A stretch of DNA of 64,000 nucleotides from Chitinophagaceae bacterium (GCA_016708765.1 JADJFD010000001.1:434001-498000), one strand, 5' to 3'. Counted from the stretch's first letter, positions 43,992 through 53,733 are shown. The notes: generated by a model not told the origin, from the sequence alone. A program made the numbers and translations.

Positions 43992-46013
43992 TTATTTTTT
44001 CTTTTTCCCTTTAGGCATTTCTTCTTTTTCTGCTCCCAGTTCATCAGCTACAACCCATTCATAATCCAGTTGCCGTTTAGTAAGGTTTGCAGCCACCACT
44101 TTTATTGTCACTTTATCTCCCATTCTGAATTTTTTGCCGCTTCGTTGACCAACCAAACAATAGTCAGTCTCCACATGACGGAATTCATCATATTCCAAGA
44201 GACTGTTTATGCTTACTAAGCCTTCACATTTATGTTTCACAGTTTCTACCCAAAAACCAAAACTGGCAACGCCACTAATCACTCCTTCAAAATCCTCGCC
44301 GAGGAAGTTCTTCATATACTGAACCTGTTTGTATTTATTGGATGCTCTTTCTGCTTCCATGGCAGCTCTTTCCCTTTCGCTGGCATGCTTGCATTTATCT
44401 TCCAGTTTTTTATCGGGTTGTATTTTGTTGTTCAGCACATCAAATAAAATGCGATGCACCATCACATCCGGATAACGGCGAATGGGTGAAGTAAAATGAC
44501 AGTAATGTTCAAATCCCAAACCATAATGACCAATATTTTCTGAAGTATATTTTGCCTTCGACATGGTACGGATTCCCAACTGCTCCAGCACATGCTGTTC
44601 AGGTAGGCCATGCACATCTTTCAGTAACTGGTTAAATGAAATTGCAATCGCTTCGGGTGAAGATGTATCAAACGTATGTCCGAATTTTTTTGCAAATGCT
44701 GCAAAAGGAACCAGTTTTGCTTCATCCGGTTCATCATGTATCCGGTAAGGAAAAGGCAACGACTTATTATTTACTTTTATTTTTGAAATATTTTCTGCCA
44801 CAGTTCTGTTGGCAAGTAGCATAAATTCTTCAATCAGTTTATGTGCTTCTTTGCTTTCTTTCACCATTATGCCGATTGGATTTCCTTTTTCATCCAATGT
44901 AAAACGTACTTCCTGTGAGGAAAAGTTAATTGCTCCGTGATTAAACCTAATCTTTCTAAATTTCTGTGCAATATCATTCAGTATCAAAATTTCCTCTGCA
45001 TACAAACCAGCTTTGTTTTCAATGATTGCTTGTGCTTCTTCATACGTAAAGCGATGATCGGAATGCATCACTGTTTTTCCCAACCAGTATTGCTTTACTT
45101 CTCCCTTGGGGGTTATTTGAAAGATAGCAGAGAAAGTCAGCTTGTCTTCATTAGGTCTTAATGAGCAAAGCACATTAGAAATATGTTCCGGCAACATCGG
45201 ATTTACTCTATCTGGCAAATAAACAGATGTAGCTCTTTGATAAGCTTCTTTATCCAAATCATTATCCTGTTCCACATAATGGCTTACGTCGGCAATATGA
45301 ATTCCTATTTCATAATTGCCGGTTTTCAATTTTCTGAATGAAATGGCATCATCAAAATCCTTTGCATCTACAGGGTCAATAGTAATGGTGAAAATATCCC
45401 GGATATCTTTCCGCTTCTTTATTTCATCATTTGATATGGTATCAGGAATTCTAGCCGCTACTTCCAACGCTTCGTCAGAAAATGTTAATGGAAACCCTGC
45501 TTCCAGTAAAATATCTTTCATAGCAGCGTCATTGCTATTTTCGGGGTCAAGTACATTCACCACTTCGCCAACAGGTCTTTTATCGTCTTTATCCCATTGC
45601 ACAATCTTTACGACAACTCTATCCTGATCTTTTGCATTATTAATATTAGTTAATGGAATAAAAATATCTGGCATAGGTTTATCTACATCAGCAACAAAAA
45701 AGGCAAAACCTTTATTCATTTGTAGATGGCCGATAAATTCTGTCCGCTTTCGATTAATAACTTCTTTCACCACTCCCTGCATTCGTTTGCCACTGCTTTT
45801 CATATCCTTTATTGCCACACTAACCGTGTCGCCATGCATGGCAGTATTAAAATCCGTCGGACGTATTAGAATATCTACTTCCATCCCTTCTATCGTAACA
45901 AACCCAATTCCTGAACGGGTAATATCCAATACACCTTTCAACACTTTTCCAGGTGATTGTCTTTGTTTCTGTTTCTCTTTTGTATTTCTCTTCTTTGTAT
46001 TTTTTCTTCCCAT
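43992..46013 (-). CDS. rnr: Ribonuclease R
   Basis: A 673-residue 3'-5' exoribonuclease of the RNB family. A lysine-rich start (MGRKNTKKRNTKEKQKQRQ) leads to cold-shock domains (LDITRSGIGFVTIEGMEVDI). The RNB core has the metal-binding DPVDAKDFDDAISFRKL (aspartates near residue 218-226), YLPDRVNPMLPEHISNVLCS and HYCHFTSPIRRYPDVMVHRI. An S1 domain closes the protein (FEGVISGVASFGFWVETVKH) before a basic tail EEMPKGKKKK. It degrades structured RNA and helps mature rRNA and tmRNA. It is the last gene of the DUF3822-rsmD-ligase-lpxK-rnr operon. Confidence 0.95.
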   Translation of the reverse strand: MGRKNTKKRNTKEKQKQRQSPGKVLKGVLDITRSGIGFVTIEGMEVDILIRPTDFNTAMHGDTVSVAIKDMKSSGKRMQGVVKEVINRKRTEFIGHLQMNKGFAFFVADVDKPMPDIFIPLTNINNAKDQDRVVVKIVQWDKDDKRPVGEVVNVLDPENSNDAAMKDILLEAGFPLTFSDEALEVAARIPDTISNDEIKKRKDIRDIFTITIDPVDAKDFDDAISFRKLKTGNYEIGIHIADVSHYVEQDNDLDKEAYQRATSVYLPDRVNPMLPEHISNVLCSLRPNEDKLTFSAIFQITPKGEVKQYWLGKTVMHSDHRFTYEEAQAIIENKAGLYAEEILILNDIAQKFRKIRFNHGAINFSSQEVRFTLDEKGNPIGIMVKESKEAHKLIEEFMLLANRTVAENISKIKVNNKSLPFPYRIHDEPDEAKLVPFAAFAKKFGHTFDTSSPEAIAISFNQLLKDVHGLPEQHVLEQLGIRTMSKAKYTSENIGHYGLGFEHYCHFTSPIRRYPDVMVHRILFDVLNNKIQPDKKLEDKCKHASERERAAMEAERASNKYKQVQYMKNFLGEDFEGVISGVASFGFWVETVKHKCEGLVSINSLLEYDEFRHVETDYCLVGQRSGKKFRMGDKVTIKVVAANLTKRQLDYEWVVADELGAEKEEMPKGKKKK

Positions 46014-46024
46014 AAAATCTTCTC

Positions 46025-47095
46025 TTAATTATTTGTAAACTCGTTTATAAATTTCGTAATTATTGTGTTAAATATTTCTACTTCATCAAACAAGAAGCGA
46101 TGCCGGACTGGTAAAACATAAAATGGTAAATCTTTAATCTCTTCCCGAAATTTTGTCAACCTGACCGCATCTTTCTCCGTTGTAAGGATAATCTTATCCT
46201 GCGATTGAATATTCTCAAATTTATGCTTAATATCTTTTAAGTCGTCAATTGAAAATATATGATGATCCGCATACTGAAGCATATGATAACTATTACTATG
46301 TTCTTCCAGCATTGCTTTCAGCGGCTTTGGATTGGCAATACCAGAGACCAATAATATTTCTGTACTACTTGCCAATTTTCTTTTTTCCATCGAATCAATA
46401 TGATATAGTTCACCATAGTCAATACTAGTGAAAAAAACATGTTGATGTGTTAGCGGTTTTATTTCAGCAATAATCTTCTGCTTTTCTTCTACAGTTAAAT
46501 CAGGGTTGCATTTTGTAACAATTATTATTTCTGCTCTCTTGTAACTGCTTTTTAAATCCCGCAGATCACCTGTTGGTAAATAAAAGTCTCTTGTAAACAG
46601 GTTGCCATAATCAGTAAGCAGAATATTTAATCCTGCCTTTATAGCTCTATGTTGAAATGCATCATCCAGAATTACCACTTGGGTTTCAGGCTTGTCATGC
46701 AGCAGTTGAGGAATTGCTTCAATTCTTTCTTCACCAACAGCAATCGGCACATCAGGAAATTTTAAATGAAACTGCATAGGCTCATCCCCAATATCTAACG
46801 CTGTTGTATTTTCATCTGCTAAAGCATAACCCTTTGTCCTTCGTTTATAACCTCGGCTAAGTGTCGCCACTTTGTAGTTGTCTTTCAATAATCCTACCAA
46901 ATATTCCACCATTGGCGATTTTCCTGTTCCGCCTACAGAAAGATTACCAACACAAATTAATGGAAGTCCGAAACTGCTGGATTTGAATATTTTTTTGTTG
47001 TAAAGAAAATTTCGGATAGTTATTCCATGCCAATATAATAAAGCGAAAGGCAGTAATAGTACGCGGAAAGATTTCATAGATGCATTAGAAAACAT
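46025..47095 (-). CDS. lpxK: Tetraacyldisaccharide 4'-kinase
   Basis: A 356-residue membrane-associated P-loop kinase that adds the 4'-phosphate of lipid A. An N-terminal amphipathic helix (FRVLLLPFALLYWHGITIRN) precedes Walker A VGNLSVGGTGKSP (residues 49-61). SRGYKRRTKGYAL, DEPMQFHLKF and VVILDDAFQHRAI are conserved family motifs. The start overlaps the preceding gene by 11 bases; an ATG six codons later is also possible. Its presence shows that the organism makes lipopolysaccharide. Confidence 0.95.
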   Translation of the reverse strand: MFSNASMKSFRVLLLPFALLYWHGITIRNFLYNKKIFKSSSFGLPLICVGNLSVGGTGKSPMVEYLVGLLKDNYKVATLSRGYKRRTKGYALADENTTALDIGDEPMQFHLKFPDVPIAVGEERIEAIPQLLHDKPETQVVILDDAFQHRAIKAGLNILLTDYGNLFTRDFYLPTGDLRDLKSSYKRAEIIIVTKCNPDLTVEEKQKIIAEIKPLTHQHVFFTSIDYGELYHIDSMEKRKLASSTEILLVSGIANPKPLKAMLEEHSNSYHMLQYADHHIFSIDDLKDIKHKFENIQSQDKIILTTEKDAVRLTKFREEIKDLPFYVLPVRHRFLFDEVEIFNTIITKFINEFTNN

Positions 47096-47654
47096 AGATA
47101 TCGTGCGGTGTAATACAAAGTTCTAAAGGTACGTCAAATTGGTCCTTATCGGTAATTTCATCAACAGGCTCAAAATAAGAAAACCCGATTTTAAGGCATT
47201 CCTTTTTGCATGATGGAAGAAACTTATCATAAAAACCTTTACCATATCCAACTCTGTACCCTTTTTTATCTACGGCAAGCAGCGGCACCAATATTAAATC
47301 AATTTCATCTGCCGGAAGCACATCTCCTTCAGCTGGTTCATAAATATTGTATTCGTTTTTGATGAAATCAGTTTCGGGATGAACAGTTACAGCAATCATT
47401 TCATCCAACATAAAATCTGTTCTTGGATAGGCTATTGTCAATTCCGGATTTCTGAATTCGAGATAATCAGTAAAAAGATGTGTATCTGGCTCCTTATGTT
47501 CTTCAATCGGCCAGAAAGAAAGCAACGATTGTATAAAAGGAATTTCCGATTTTTGAAACTGAATCAATAAAAGATCATCCAGTTTGTTTCTTTCAGCGGT
47601 AGAAAGTTCATTTCTTTTCTCTTTATAAATATTTCTAAGTGCTGCTTTCTTCAT
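47085..47654 (-). CDS. 5-formyltetrahydrofolate cyclo-ligase
   Basis: 189 residues; it converts 5-formyl-THF to methenyl-THF with ATP. The start MKKAALRNIYKEKRNELS shows the family basic motif, and the phosphate-binding loop is RVGYGKGFYDKFLPSCKK, preceded by IDLILVPLLAVDKKGYR. It overlaps the rsmD stop codon by one base (TAATG) and the lpxK start by 11 bases, so translation is probably coupled. Confidence 0.93.
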   Translation of the reverse strand: MKKAALRNIYKEKRNELSTAERNKLDDLLLIQFQKSEIPFIQSLLSFWPIEEHKEPDTHLFTDYLEFRNPELTIAYPRTDFMLDEMIAVTVHPETDFIKNEYNIYEPAEGDVLPADEIDLILVPLLAVDKKGYRVGYGKGFYDKFLPSCKKECLKIGFSYFEPVDEITDKDQFDVPLELCITPHDIYVF

Positions 47655-48199
47655 TAGTCTCTGCTCTCAACAAAAGTAGTAAATATAGTTGTGCCGTAAT
47701 TTCGTTCAGCTTTATAAAAAGGAAATGATTTGTAACTATTTCTTGGCGTATGTTCCAGCACAAACCAACCTTCTTTCTTTAATAATTGCTTTTCAAATAC
47801 ATTCTTCGGCAAATCATCAATGGTAGTTAAAGCATACGGTGGGCCGGCAAAAATAAAATCAAATTGCTCAGTACAATTATTAATAAACTTAAAAACATCC
47901 ATTTTAATCACCTGAATGTTTTCTATTCTTAGGGTTGCGGCTGTTTTTTTAATAAAGTCATACATGGCAGCATCTTTCTCTACAATCGTTAAATCATCCA
48001 CACCTCTTGAAGCCAGTTCGTAACTAATGCTGCCCGTGCCGCCGAAAAGATCTAATGTTCTGATTTCTTCAAAGACGAGATTGTTCTGCAATACATTAAA
48101 CAAACCTTCTTTTGCAATATCGGTGGTTGGCCTTGTGTAAGGCATTTTATTGGGCGGATTAAATTTCCTTCCGCCATGTTCGCCACCTATGATACGCAT
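47654..48199 (-). CDS. rsmD: 16S rRNA (guanine966-N2)-methyltransferase RsmD
   Basis: 181 residues. The family start MRIIGGEHGGRKFNPPNKMP is clear, with RPTTDIAKEGLFNVLQN, the SAM motif TLDLFGGTGSISYELASRGV and an acidic VEKD. The catalytic motif, normally DPPY/NPPF, reads A-G-P-P-Y here, with Gly replacing the acidic or amide residue; this may be a lineage variant. It methylates G966 in the ribosomal P-site region. It overlaps DUF3822 by 13 bases. Confidence 0.93.
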   Translation of the reverse strand: MRIIGGEHGGRKFNPPNKMPYTRPTTDIAKEGLFNVLQNNLVFEEIRTLDLFGGTGSISYELASRGVDDLTIVEKDAAMYDFIKKTAATLRIENIQVIKMDVFKFINNCTEQFDFIFAGPPYALTTIDDLPKNVFEKQLLKKEGWFVLEHTPRNSYKSFPFYKAERNYGTTIFTTFVESRD

Positions 48200-48996
48200 T
48201 TGGCAAGATCATTTAGCGAAGTAAAAAAATGAGCCGGATATTCTGCACCTGTATTCCATTGGGCATTTCTAAAATCTATATTTATGAAATACTGGTACAG
48301 CTCCTTGTATAAAGATGATTGCTTATCAACCAAACCAGATAATTGCAATTGCACTACTTCTCTCGACAATGAAAATTGTTTACAAATTTTCAGCAAATAG
48401 AATAAGACATCTTCCGGTGTTGTATATTCAAATGTCTGTGTTAGTAAAATATTGTTGCGATTTGCAGCAATTACTACAAATTCAGTTTTTCTGAAATCAA
48501 CCTGTAATCTACCTTCTTCCGTAACGCCAATTGAATTTCTTACATCCAGCGAATACTGGTGCCAGAAACGAGCCGTTGGAAATTTTTGGCTAATCCAATC
48601 CTTTACTTCCACCGGAATGGAATATATATTATACAACTGCCATCCTGTTATACTTTCAGATATAATTGTTGACTGACTATTTACTCCGTAAGATATATTA
48701 AGTAATGCTCCAGCTTCTTCACTTTTAAACTCCTTGGAAGGAACCAGCAAGCTTTCTGAAAAATCATAAGCTACCAGTACTTCGTAAAAAGAGTCACTTA
48801 AAACAGGATTTGAATCCATTATATCCTGCCAGTAGTTTTCATTCCATTCTTCTATTGAATAATAGGCTAATTGATAAAGCTCTAATCCAGATTTATTGGC
48901 AATAGCAAAGGCAAAATGCTGTTTTCCTATCCGCAAAGAAAGTACCTGCTGCTTATCTTCGGCAGCTTCAAATTTGATATGAAATAATTGTTTCAA
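48187..48996 (-). CDS. DUF3822 family protein
   Basis: 269 residues with actin/hexokinase-like beta-alpha pattern (LSLRIGKQHFAFAIANKSGL; FVVIAANRNNILLTQTFEYT). The start codon is TTG (MKQLFHIKFEAAEDKQQVLS); no in-frame ATG is near. DUF3822 is found almost only in Bacteroidota and is usually next to rsmD, as here. Function is unknown; the constant neighbour suggests a link with rRNA methylation or simply an old operon. Confidence 0.85.
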   Translation of the reverse strand: MKQLFHIKFEAAEDKQQVLSLRIGKQHFAFAIANKSGLELYQLAYYSIEEWNENYWQDIMDSNPVLSDSFYEVLVAYDFSESLLVPSKEFKSEEAGALLNISYGVNSQSTIISESITGWQLYNIYSIPVEVKDWISQKFPTARFWHQYSLDVRNSIGVTEEGRLQVDFRKTEFVVIAANRNNILLTQTFEYTTPEDVLFYLLKICKQFSLSREVVQLQLSGLVDKQSSLYKELYQYFINIDFRNAQWNTGAEYPAHFFTSLNDLAKCVS

Positions 48997-49042
48997 TATT
49001 TATTAAGTTGGCGTGCAATAATAGACAAAAATTTAAATATCG

Positions 49043-49050
49043 TAGGTTTG
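49043..49050 (+). promoter_or_regulatory. -7 element TAGGTTTG for the MATE gene
   Basis: Exact TAnnTTTG, 13 bases before the start codon. Confidence 0.45.
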
Positions 49051-49063
49051 CCCACTTTTAACA

Positions 49064-50422
49064 ATGGCAAATTCTTTACCAGCTACAAACCTTCAGGTCT
49101 CAACCAGCTATCGGCAAATTTTAAAGATTGCCTTACCAATAAGCCTTGCCATTCTGGTACCGCAATTCAATTTCATTACCAATAATATTTTTTTAGGCCA
49201 TTATAGTCAGGAAGCTTTGGCTACAGCAAGTATTACAGGTGTTTACTACCTCATTTTTGCCATGATTGGTTTTGGATTGAATAATGGATTGCAAACCCTG
49301 ATTGCAAGAAGAGCCGGAGAGAATAAACCTGAAGAAGTTGGAAAATTGTTTGGACAAGGAGTTTATATTTCATTAGCCATCGCTTTTGTGGGCATTCTTA
49401 TTACTTGGTTGCTGGCACCTGTTATCCTGAAGGCAGTTTTACATTCTGATACAATTGCCACCGATTCTATTGAATATTTAAAGATCAGGATTTGGGGACT
49501 TCCTTTTTTGTATGTGTACCAAATGAGAAATGCTTTGCTGGTTGGAACCAACAACAGCAAATATCTTATTAGTGGTGCTATTGCTGAAACTGTTGCTAAC
49601 GTAGCATTTGATTATGTTTTAATATTCGGTCATTATGGATTTCCAGAAATGGGTTTGAACGGAGCTGCTGTAGCTTCTATCATTGCTGAGTTTATAGGCA
49701 TGGTAGTCGTTTTTTTGGTCATTCATAAAAAAGGGATTGGTAAACAATTTTCCTTATTCAAACATTTTTATTGGAATAAGAAATTAAGCAAACAACTTTT
49801 TGCCATATCGCTTCCTATCATTCTTCAGCTTGCTTTTAGTGTAATGAGCTGGGAGTTCTTTTATATTCTTATCGAGCATCATGGTCAAACTGATTTGGCC
49901 ATTTCCAATGTGATGAGAAATGTATTTGGTTTAACTGGCTGTCTTACCTGGGCATTTGCAGCTACTAGTTCTGCAATGGTTAGTAATATTATCGGGCAAG
50001 GGAAGCAGGAAAATGTAAAAGCACTTATCCTAAAGATTGTCAAATTAAGTACTTGTTCTGCTTTGGTAATCGTATTATTAATAAACCTATTTCCCGGAGT
50101 ATTGATTTCAATTTTTGGTCAATCAGAGCTTTTTATTGCTGATGCCATTCCTGTTGTTCGGGTAGTTTCAGTTGCTATTCTCTTTATGTCGTTCTCCGTT
50201 GTATGGCTGAATGCGGTAACCGGAACAGGAAACAGCCGGATGACACTTTTGATAGATGGAGTGGCAATTATTCTTTACTGCGTTTTTGTTTATCTGATTC
50301 TGGAAAAATATAAGCTCTCCATCACTTATGGTTGGATGGGCGAATGGATCTATTGGGGCAGTATTTTTATATTATCCGTTTGGTATATAAACAAAGGAAA
50401 TTGGAAGAATAAGAATATTTAA
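49064..50422 (+). CDS. MATE-family multidrug/toxin efflux transporter
   Basis: A 452-residue protein with 12 predicted membrane helices in two homologous halves. Typical segments are ILKIALPISLAILVPQFNFI, ATASITGVYYLIFAMIGFGL and GLQTLIARRAGENKPEEVGK in the N half, and LFAISLPIILQLAFSVMSWE with WAFAATSSAMVSNIIGQGKQ in the C half. It probably exports cationic compounds with Na+ or H+ antiport; the substrate cannot be told. Its stop codon and the stop of the convergent folB share the palindrome TTAA. Confidence 0.92.
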   Translation: MANSLPATNLQVSTSYRQILKIALPISLAILVPQFNFITNNIFLGHYSQEALATASITGVYYLIFAMIGFGLNNGLQTLIARRAGENKPEEVGKLFGQGVYISLAIAFVGILITWLLAPVILKAVLHSDTIATDSIEYLKIRIWGLPFLYVYQMRNALLVGTNNSKYLISGAIAETVANVAFDYVLIFGHYGFPEMGLNGAAVASIIAEFIGMVVVFLVIHKKGIGKQFSLFKHFYWNKKLSKQLFAISLPIILQLAFSVMSWEFFYILIEHHGQTDLAISNVMRNVFGLTGCLTWAFAATSSAMVSNIIGQGKQENVKALILKIVKLSTCSALVIVLLINLFPGVLISIFGQSELFIADAIPVVRVVSVAILFMSFSVVWLNAVTGTGNSRMTLLIDGVAIILYCVFVYLILEKYKLSITYGWMGEWIYWGSIFILSVWYINKGNWKNKNI

Positions 50423-50781
50423 AAATCTTTTGAATACTTCACCCCAACTTCTCCTGTAAATTTAGCAATGGGAGGATTTAATTTAGAAAGAGAAATGTCA
50501 ATCTTTTTTACCGATGGAAATTTTTTGTGCAACAAATCTGTTACTTCCATTACAAAAGTTTCCAGCAACTCACGGGGCTTTTGCATTTCTTCCTTTAAAA
50601 TGGAAAATAGGCTGGCATAATTTATAGTTTCACCTAATTCGTCAATAAGTTCACTTCCTGGATCGTATGAAACAGCGAGGTTTACTTCAAACTCATTGCC
50701 TGTTTTTTGTTCTTCTTCAAACAATCCATGATAAGCAAAAAAACGAACCTCGTTTAAATAAACAGTTAAGACAGTTTTCAT
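50419..50781 (-). CDS. folB: Dihydroneopterin aldolase
   Basis: 120 residues, full length. VYLNEVRFFAYHGLFEEEQK contains the substrate-contacting Tyr/His region, NEFEVNLAVSY follows, ETINYASLFSILKEEMQKPR holds the conserved Tyr, and the C-terminal LNPPIAKFTGEVGV is typical. It forms 6-hydroxymethyl-dihydropterin in folate synthesis. It starts eight bases after trxB, so the two form a small operon. Confidence 0.94.
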   Translation of the reverse strand: MKTVLTVYLNEVRFFAYHGLFEEEQKTGNEFEVNLAVSYDPGSELIDELGETINYASLFSILKEEMQKPRELLETFVMEVTDLLHKKFPSVKKIDISLSKLNPPIAKFTGEVGVKYSKDF

Positions 50782-50789
50782 ACTAAATA

Positions 50790-51731
50790 TTAATGTGATC
50801 CTTTTGCACTAAGATATCTTTCTGCATCCAATGCTGCCATACAACCCGTACCAGCTGCTGTTACAGCTTGCCTGTAAATTTTATCCTGCACATCGCCGGA
50901 GGCAAATACACCTTCTACATTTGTTTTTGTTGTGCCTGGAATTGTTATTACATAACCGGCATCATCCATTTCCAGAAATGGTTTAAATATTTCTGAGTTA
51001 GGCTGATGACCAATTGCCACGAAAAATGCACTTACAGGTATTTCAGTCTTCTCTCCTGTTTCATTATTCTTAATACGAACTGCTTCTACTTTTTTATCGC
51101 CCAGCACTTCGTCTGTTTCACTATGCCAGTACACTTTAATATTTGATGTTTTCAAAACTCTGTCCTGCATTACTTTACTTGCTCTCATTTCGCCACGGCG
51201 AACAATCATATGCACCTGAGAACATATTTTTGATAAATACAAGGCTTCTTCTGCAGCCGTATCTCCTGCACCAACAATTGCAACTTCCTTTCCTTTAAAG
51301 AAAAACCCATCGCAAACAGCACAGGCACTTACACCATGTCCATTTAGTCTTTGCTCACTTTCTATACCAAGCCATTTTGCAGAAGCCCCTGTTGAAATAA
51401 TTACAGCATCAGCCTCAATCCATTTTTCTTCATCAATCTGCACTTTATGTACATCACCGGAAAAATCAACTTTTGTTGCCAATCCGTAACGAATATCTGT
51501 TCCCATACGGGCAGCTTGTTTTTCAAAATGCACCATCATATCTGGCCCCTGAATTCCATCCGGATAACCGGGATAGTTTTCAACTTCAGTTGTAATCGTT
51601 AATTGACCGCCCGGTTGAATGCCCTGGTATAAAACAGGGTTTAGTCCTGCTCTTGCTGCATAAATAGCTGCTGTATATCCGGCAGGTCCTGATCCGATGA
51701 TCAGACAATGTACTTTCTCGTTTGTATCCAT
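50790..51731 (-). CDS. trxB: Thioredoxin-disulfide reductase
   Basis: A 313-residue NADPH-dependent flavoenzyme that keeps thioredoxin reduced. The FAD motif is IIGSGPAGYTAAIYAARAGL (residues 11-30). The redox-active CAVC pair is Cys137/Cys140, followed by DGFFFKGKEVAIVGAGDTAA with the NADPH motif GAGDTA at 154-159. The C-terminal FAD motif GVFASGDVQDKIYRQAVTAA is present. It is cytosolic. It precedes folB by eight bases. Confidence 0.97.
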   Translation of the reverse strand: MDTNEKVHCLIIGSGPAGYTAAIYAARAGLNPVLYQGIQPGGQLTITTEVENYPGYPDGIQGPDMMVHFEKQAARMGTDIRYGLATKVDFSGDVHKVQIDEEKWIEADAVIISTGASAKWLGIESEQRLNGHGVSACAVCDGFFFKGKEVAIVGAGDTAAEEALYLSKICSQVHMIVRRGEMRASKVMQDRVLKTSNIKVYWHSETDEVLGDKKVEAVRIKNNETGEKTEIPVSAFFVAIGHQPNSEIFKPFLEMDDAGYVITIPGTTKTNVEGVFASGDVQDKIYRQAVTAAGTGCMAALDAERYLSAKGSH

Positions 51732-51896
51732 TCTTTATAATTTGTCTTGTAATAAAAGTTTGTAAAAATAACGCATAATCGGTTATGTATTATGTCTGTT
51801 TGACGACCATATAGAACTGAGTTATAAACTGAGAGGAATAATAGACAGAAAGAAAGGAGTATTTTGATTGATTAGGTTATAACCGAGTGTTATCTC

Positions 51897-52475
51897 TTAC
51901 CATTTGTTCTTACTAATTTCCATTATTTTGGAGATTAACGTATAATATTTGCCTTTATTTGCTTCGGGTAATAAAAGAGAATTTGAAACAAAACCTCCAA
52001 TCATTTGTTCTTCCTCAATTGTAAAGATCAAATCTAAATCCGGATGATGATGTGGTCTAAAAAATCCATAATAATAATTTATACAAGTAAAATCTACCAA
52101 CGCATTTCGATATTTTCTTAGTTTCGTTTTTTTGAGGAGGCTCGTCTCAAAAGTTTTGTTTGTTACGTTAATTTTGATTTTATAAACATCAACAATCTCT
52201 TGTCGATTAGTTAGGTATAAAACTATTCCAAACAAATAACTACCATATGATTGATTTGTCAAATAAACTATACCATTCTTGATGTTCAGCTTCTCCAAAG
52301 AAGTTTTAATAAATGGTCTTTCCAAGAAAACAGAAAGTGATGTAAATTTTTCTTTTGAAATGGTATCTAAATTACAGTCTATATCTTCTGACTGTCCATT
52401 AACCTCAAATGCTATTGTTACATTAATTAATAAGGTTAATCCAACAATGATTGTATGTCTTATCACATTATTCAT
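51897..52475 (-). CDS. Small exported protein of unknown function
   Basis: 192 residues with a signal peptide (HTIIVGLTLLINVTIAFEVNG). The mature part is mixed, with one Cys (DIDCNLDT) and another at FTCINYYYGFFRPHHHPDLD, where a His cluster (HHHP) is notable. No known family was recognised. It is isolated: 165 bases to trxB and 113 bases to rpoD. Base composition is lower in G+C than its neighbours, which hints at recent acquisition, but the signal is weak. Confidence 0.5.
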   Translation of the reverse strand: MNNVIRHTIIVGLTLLINVTIAFEVNGQSEDIDCNLDTISKEKFTSLSVFLERPFIKTSLEKLNIKNGIVYLTNQSYGSYLFGIVLYLTNRQEIVDVYKIKINVTNKTFETSLLKKTKLRKYRNALVDFTCINYYYGFFRPHHHPDLDLIFTIEEEQMIGGFVSNSLLLPEANKGKYYTLISKIMEISKNKW

Positions 52476-52524
52476 CTTTTACTTTTATCCAATCTGAGAT
52501 TTTTATAAAATTACCACTTCCCTA

Positions 52525-52556
52525 AAATAAAACAACCCCGGCTAAAAGCCGGGGCA
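52525..52556 (-). terminator. Rho-independent terminator of rpoD
   Basis: On the minus strand CCCCGGCT-TTT-AGCCGGGG is followed by TTGTTTTATTTT. It lies 32 bases past the rpoD stop codon. Confidence 0.9.
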
Positions 52557-52588
52557 GTTTATACTAAACCCATCTAATTTAGAATTTA

Positions 52589-53464
52589 TTAGCCTAAGTA
52601 TGCTTTTAAAGCACTGCTATACCTGGCTTTTTGTAAACGCTTAATAGCTCTTTCTTTGATCTGGCGGATACGTTCTTTGGTAAGATCGTATTTCTGACCA
52701 ATCTGTTCTATCGTAACTCCGTTTTCTCCATCCAAACCGAAATAAGCATTTACAATTTCTGCCTCTCTTGGTGACAGCGATTTCAAAACTCTGCGAATTT
52801 CGTTTCTTAAAGAATCCTTCATTACATCATCATCTGTATCATCACCACCTTCCAGCAAATCACCCATGGCTACATCTTCAGCTTCATGCACAGGTGCATC
52901 AAGGGAAGTATGACGGGTGTTACTTTGGAAAATATTGTTGATCTCTGTTTCACTCATCTCCAGTAATTCGGCTAATTCTTCAGTTGATGGCTCTCTCTCA
53001 TGTTCCTGTTCAAAAGCCATGTAAGCTTTGTTAGCCTTGTTGTACGTACCAATTTTGTTTTGTGGCAAGCGGACTAATCTGCCCTGCTCTGCCAACGCCT
53101 GTAGTATAGATTGGCGAATCCACCACACAGCGTAAGAAATGAATTTGAAACCTTTGGTTTCGTCAAAACGTTGAGCCGCTTTAATTAAGCCGAGGTTACC
53201 CTCGTTAATCAAGTCACTAAGTGACAATCCCTGATGTTGATATTGCTTAGCAACAGATACCACGAAACGTAAGTTGGCTTGCACCAATTTATCCAAAGCT
53301 CTTTGAGAATCAACCGGATTTCTGCCAAACATCTTAATCCGCTGGGCAAGAGTGGTCTCTTCTTCCGGCGTAATCATCGAAATTTTTGAAATTTCCTGAA
53401 GGTACTTCTCAACAGCCTGGGAGTCTCTGTTGGTAATCTGAGTAGCAATTTTGAGCTGCCGCAT
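52589..53464 (-). CDS. rpoD: Primary RNA polymerase sigma factor (RpoD/SigA)
   Basis: 291 residues: a short primary sigma factor without region 1.1, as usual for Bacteroidota. Region 1.2 is SQAVEKYLQEISKISMITPE; region 2 contains RFDETKGFKFISYAVWWIRQ (-10 recognition and melting); region 3 contains RLPQNKIGTYNKANKAY; region 4.2 has the helix-turn-helix TIEQIGQKYDLTKERIRQIK. It directs housekeeping transcription from TTG/TAnnTTTG promoters. It is monocistronic with its own terminator. Confidence 0.96.
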   Translation of the reverse strand: MRQLKIATQITNRDSQAVEKYLQEISKISMITPEEETTLAQRIKMFGRNPVDSQRALDKLVQANLRFVVSVAKQYQHQGLSLSDLINEGNLGLIKAAQRFDETKGFKFISYAVWWIRQSILQALAEQGRLVRLPQNKIGTYNKANKAYMAFEQEHEREPSTEELAELLEMSETEINNIFQSNTRHTSLDAPVHEAEDVAMGDLLEGGDDTDDDVMKDSLRNEIRRVLKSLSPREAEIVNAYFGLDGENGVTIEQIGQKYDLTKERIRQIKERAIKRLQKARYSSALKAYLG

Positions 53465-53580
53465 AACTAATTTAATTTAAATATCAACGTAAAATGACAG
53501 TCATTGTTTGCAGAATGTTGCAAATGGATAGTTAATTGCCTTATAATGTATAAAAAGTAACGTCCGTCCCTGACCGTCTG

Positions 53581-53588
53581 CAAAAATA
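53581..53588 (-). promoter_or_regulatory. Candidate -7 element TATTTTTG upstream of rpoD
   Basis: Exact TAnnTTTG on the minus strand, 117 bases upstream of the rpoD start. No clear -33 was found. Confidence 0.3.
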
Positions 53589-53733
53589 ATCATTATTCGC
53601 CGTATCTCATAGCGTTTTAAAGCCTAAAATTGAGGACATTATCAACCAAACACATTTACAATGTTAATAAACATAGGAAAGTCAATACCAGTAAGGATTT
53701 CACAAATTGAGGAAAATTAACATTGATTTTATT

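Noticed and set aside
50419..50422. Shared TTAA stop of the MATE gene and folB as a special signal
   Set aside because: A four-base convergent stop overlap is a by-product of compact gene packing; the same happens at 7631-7634.
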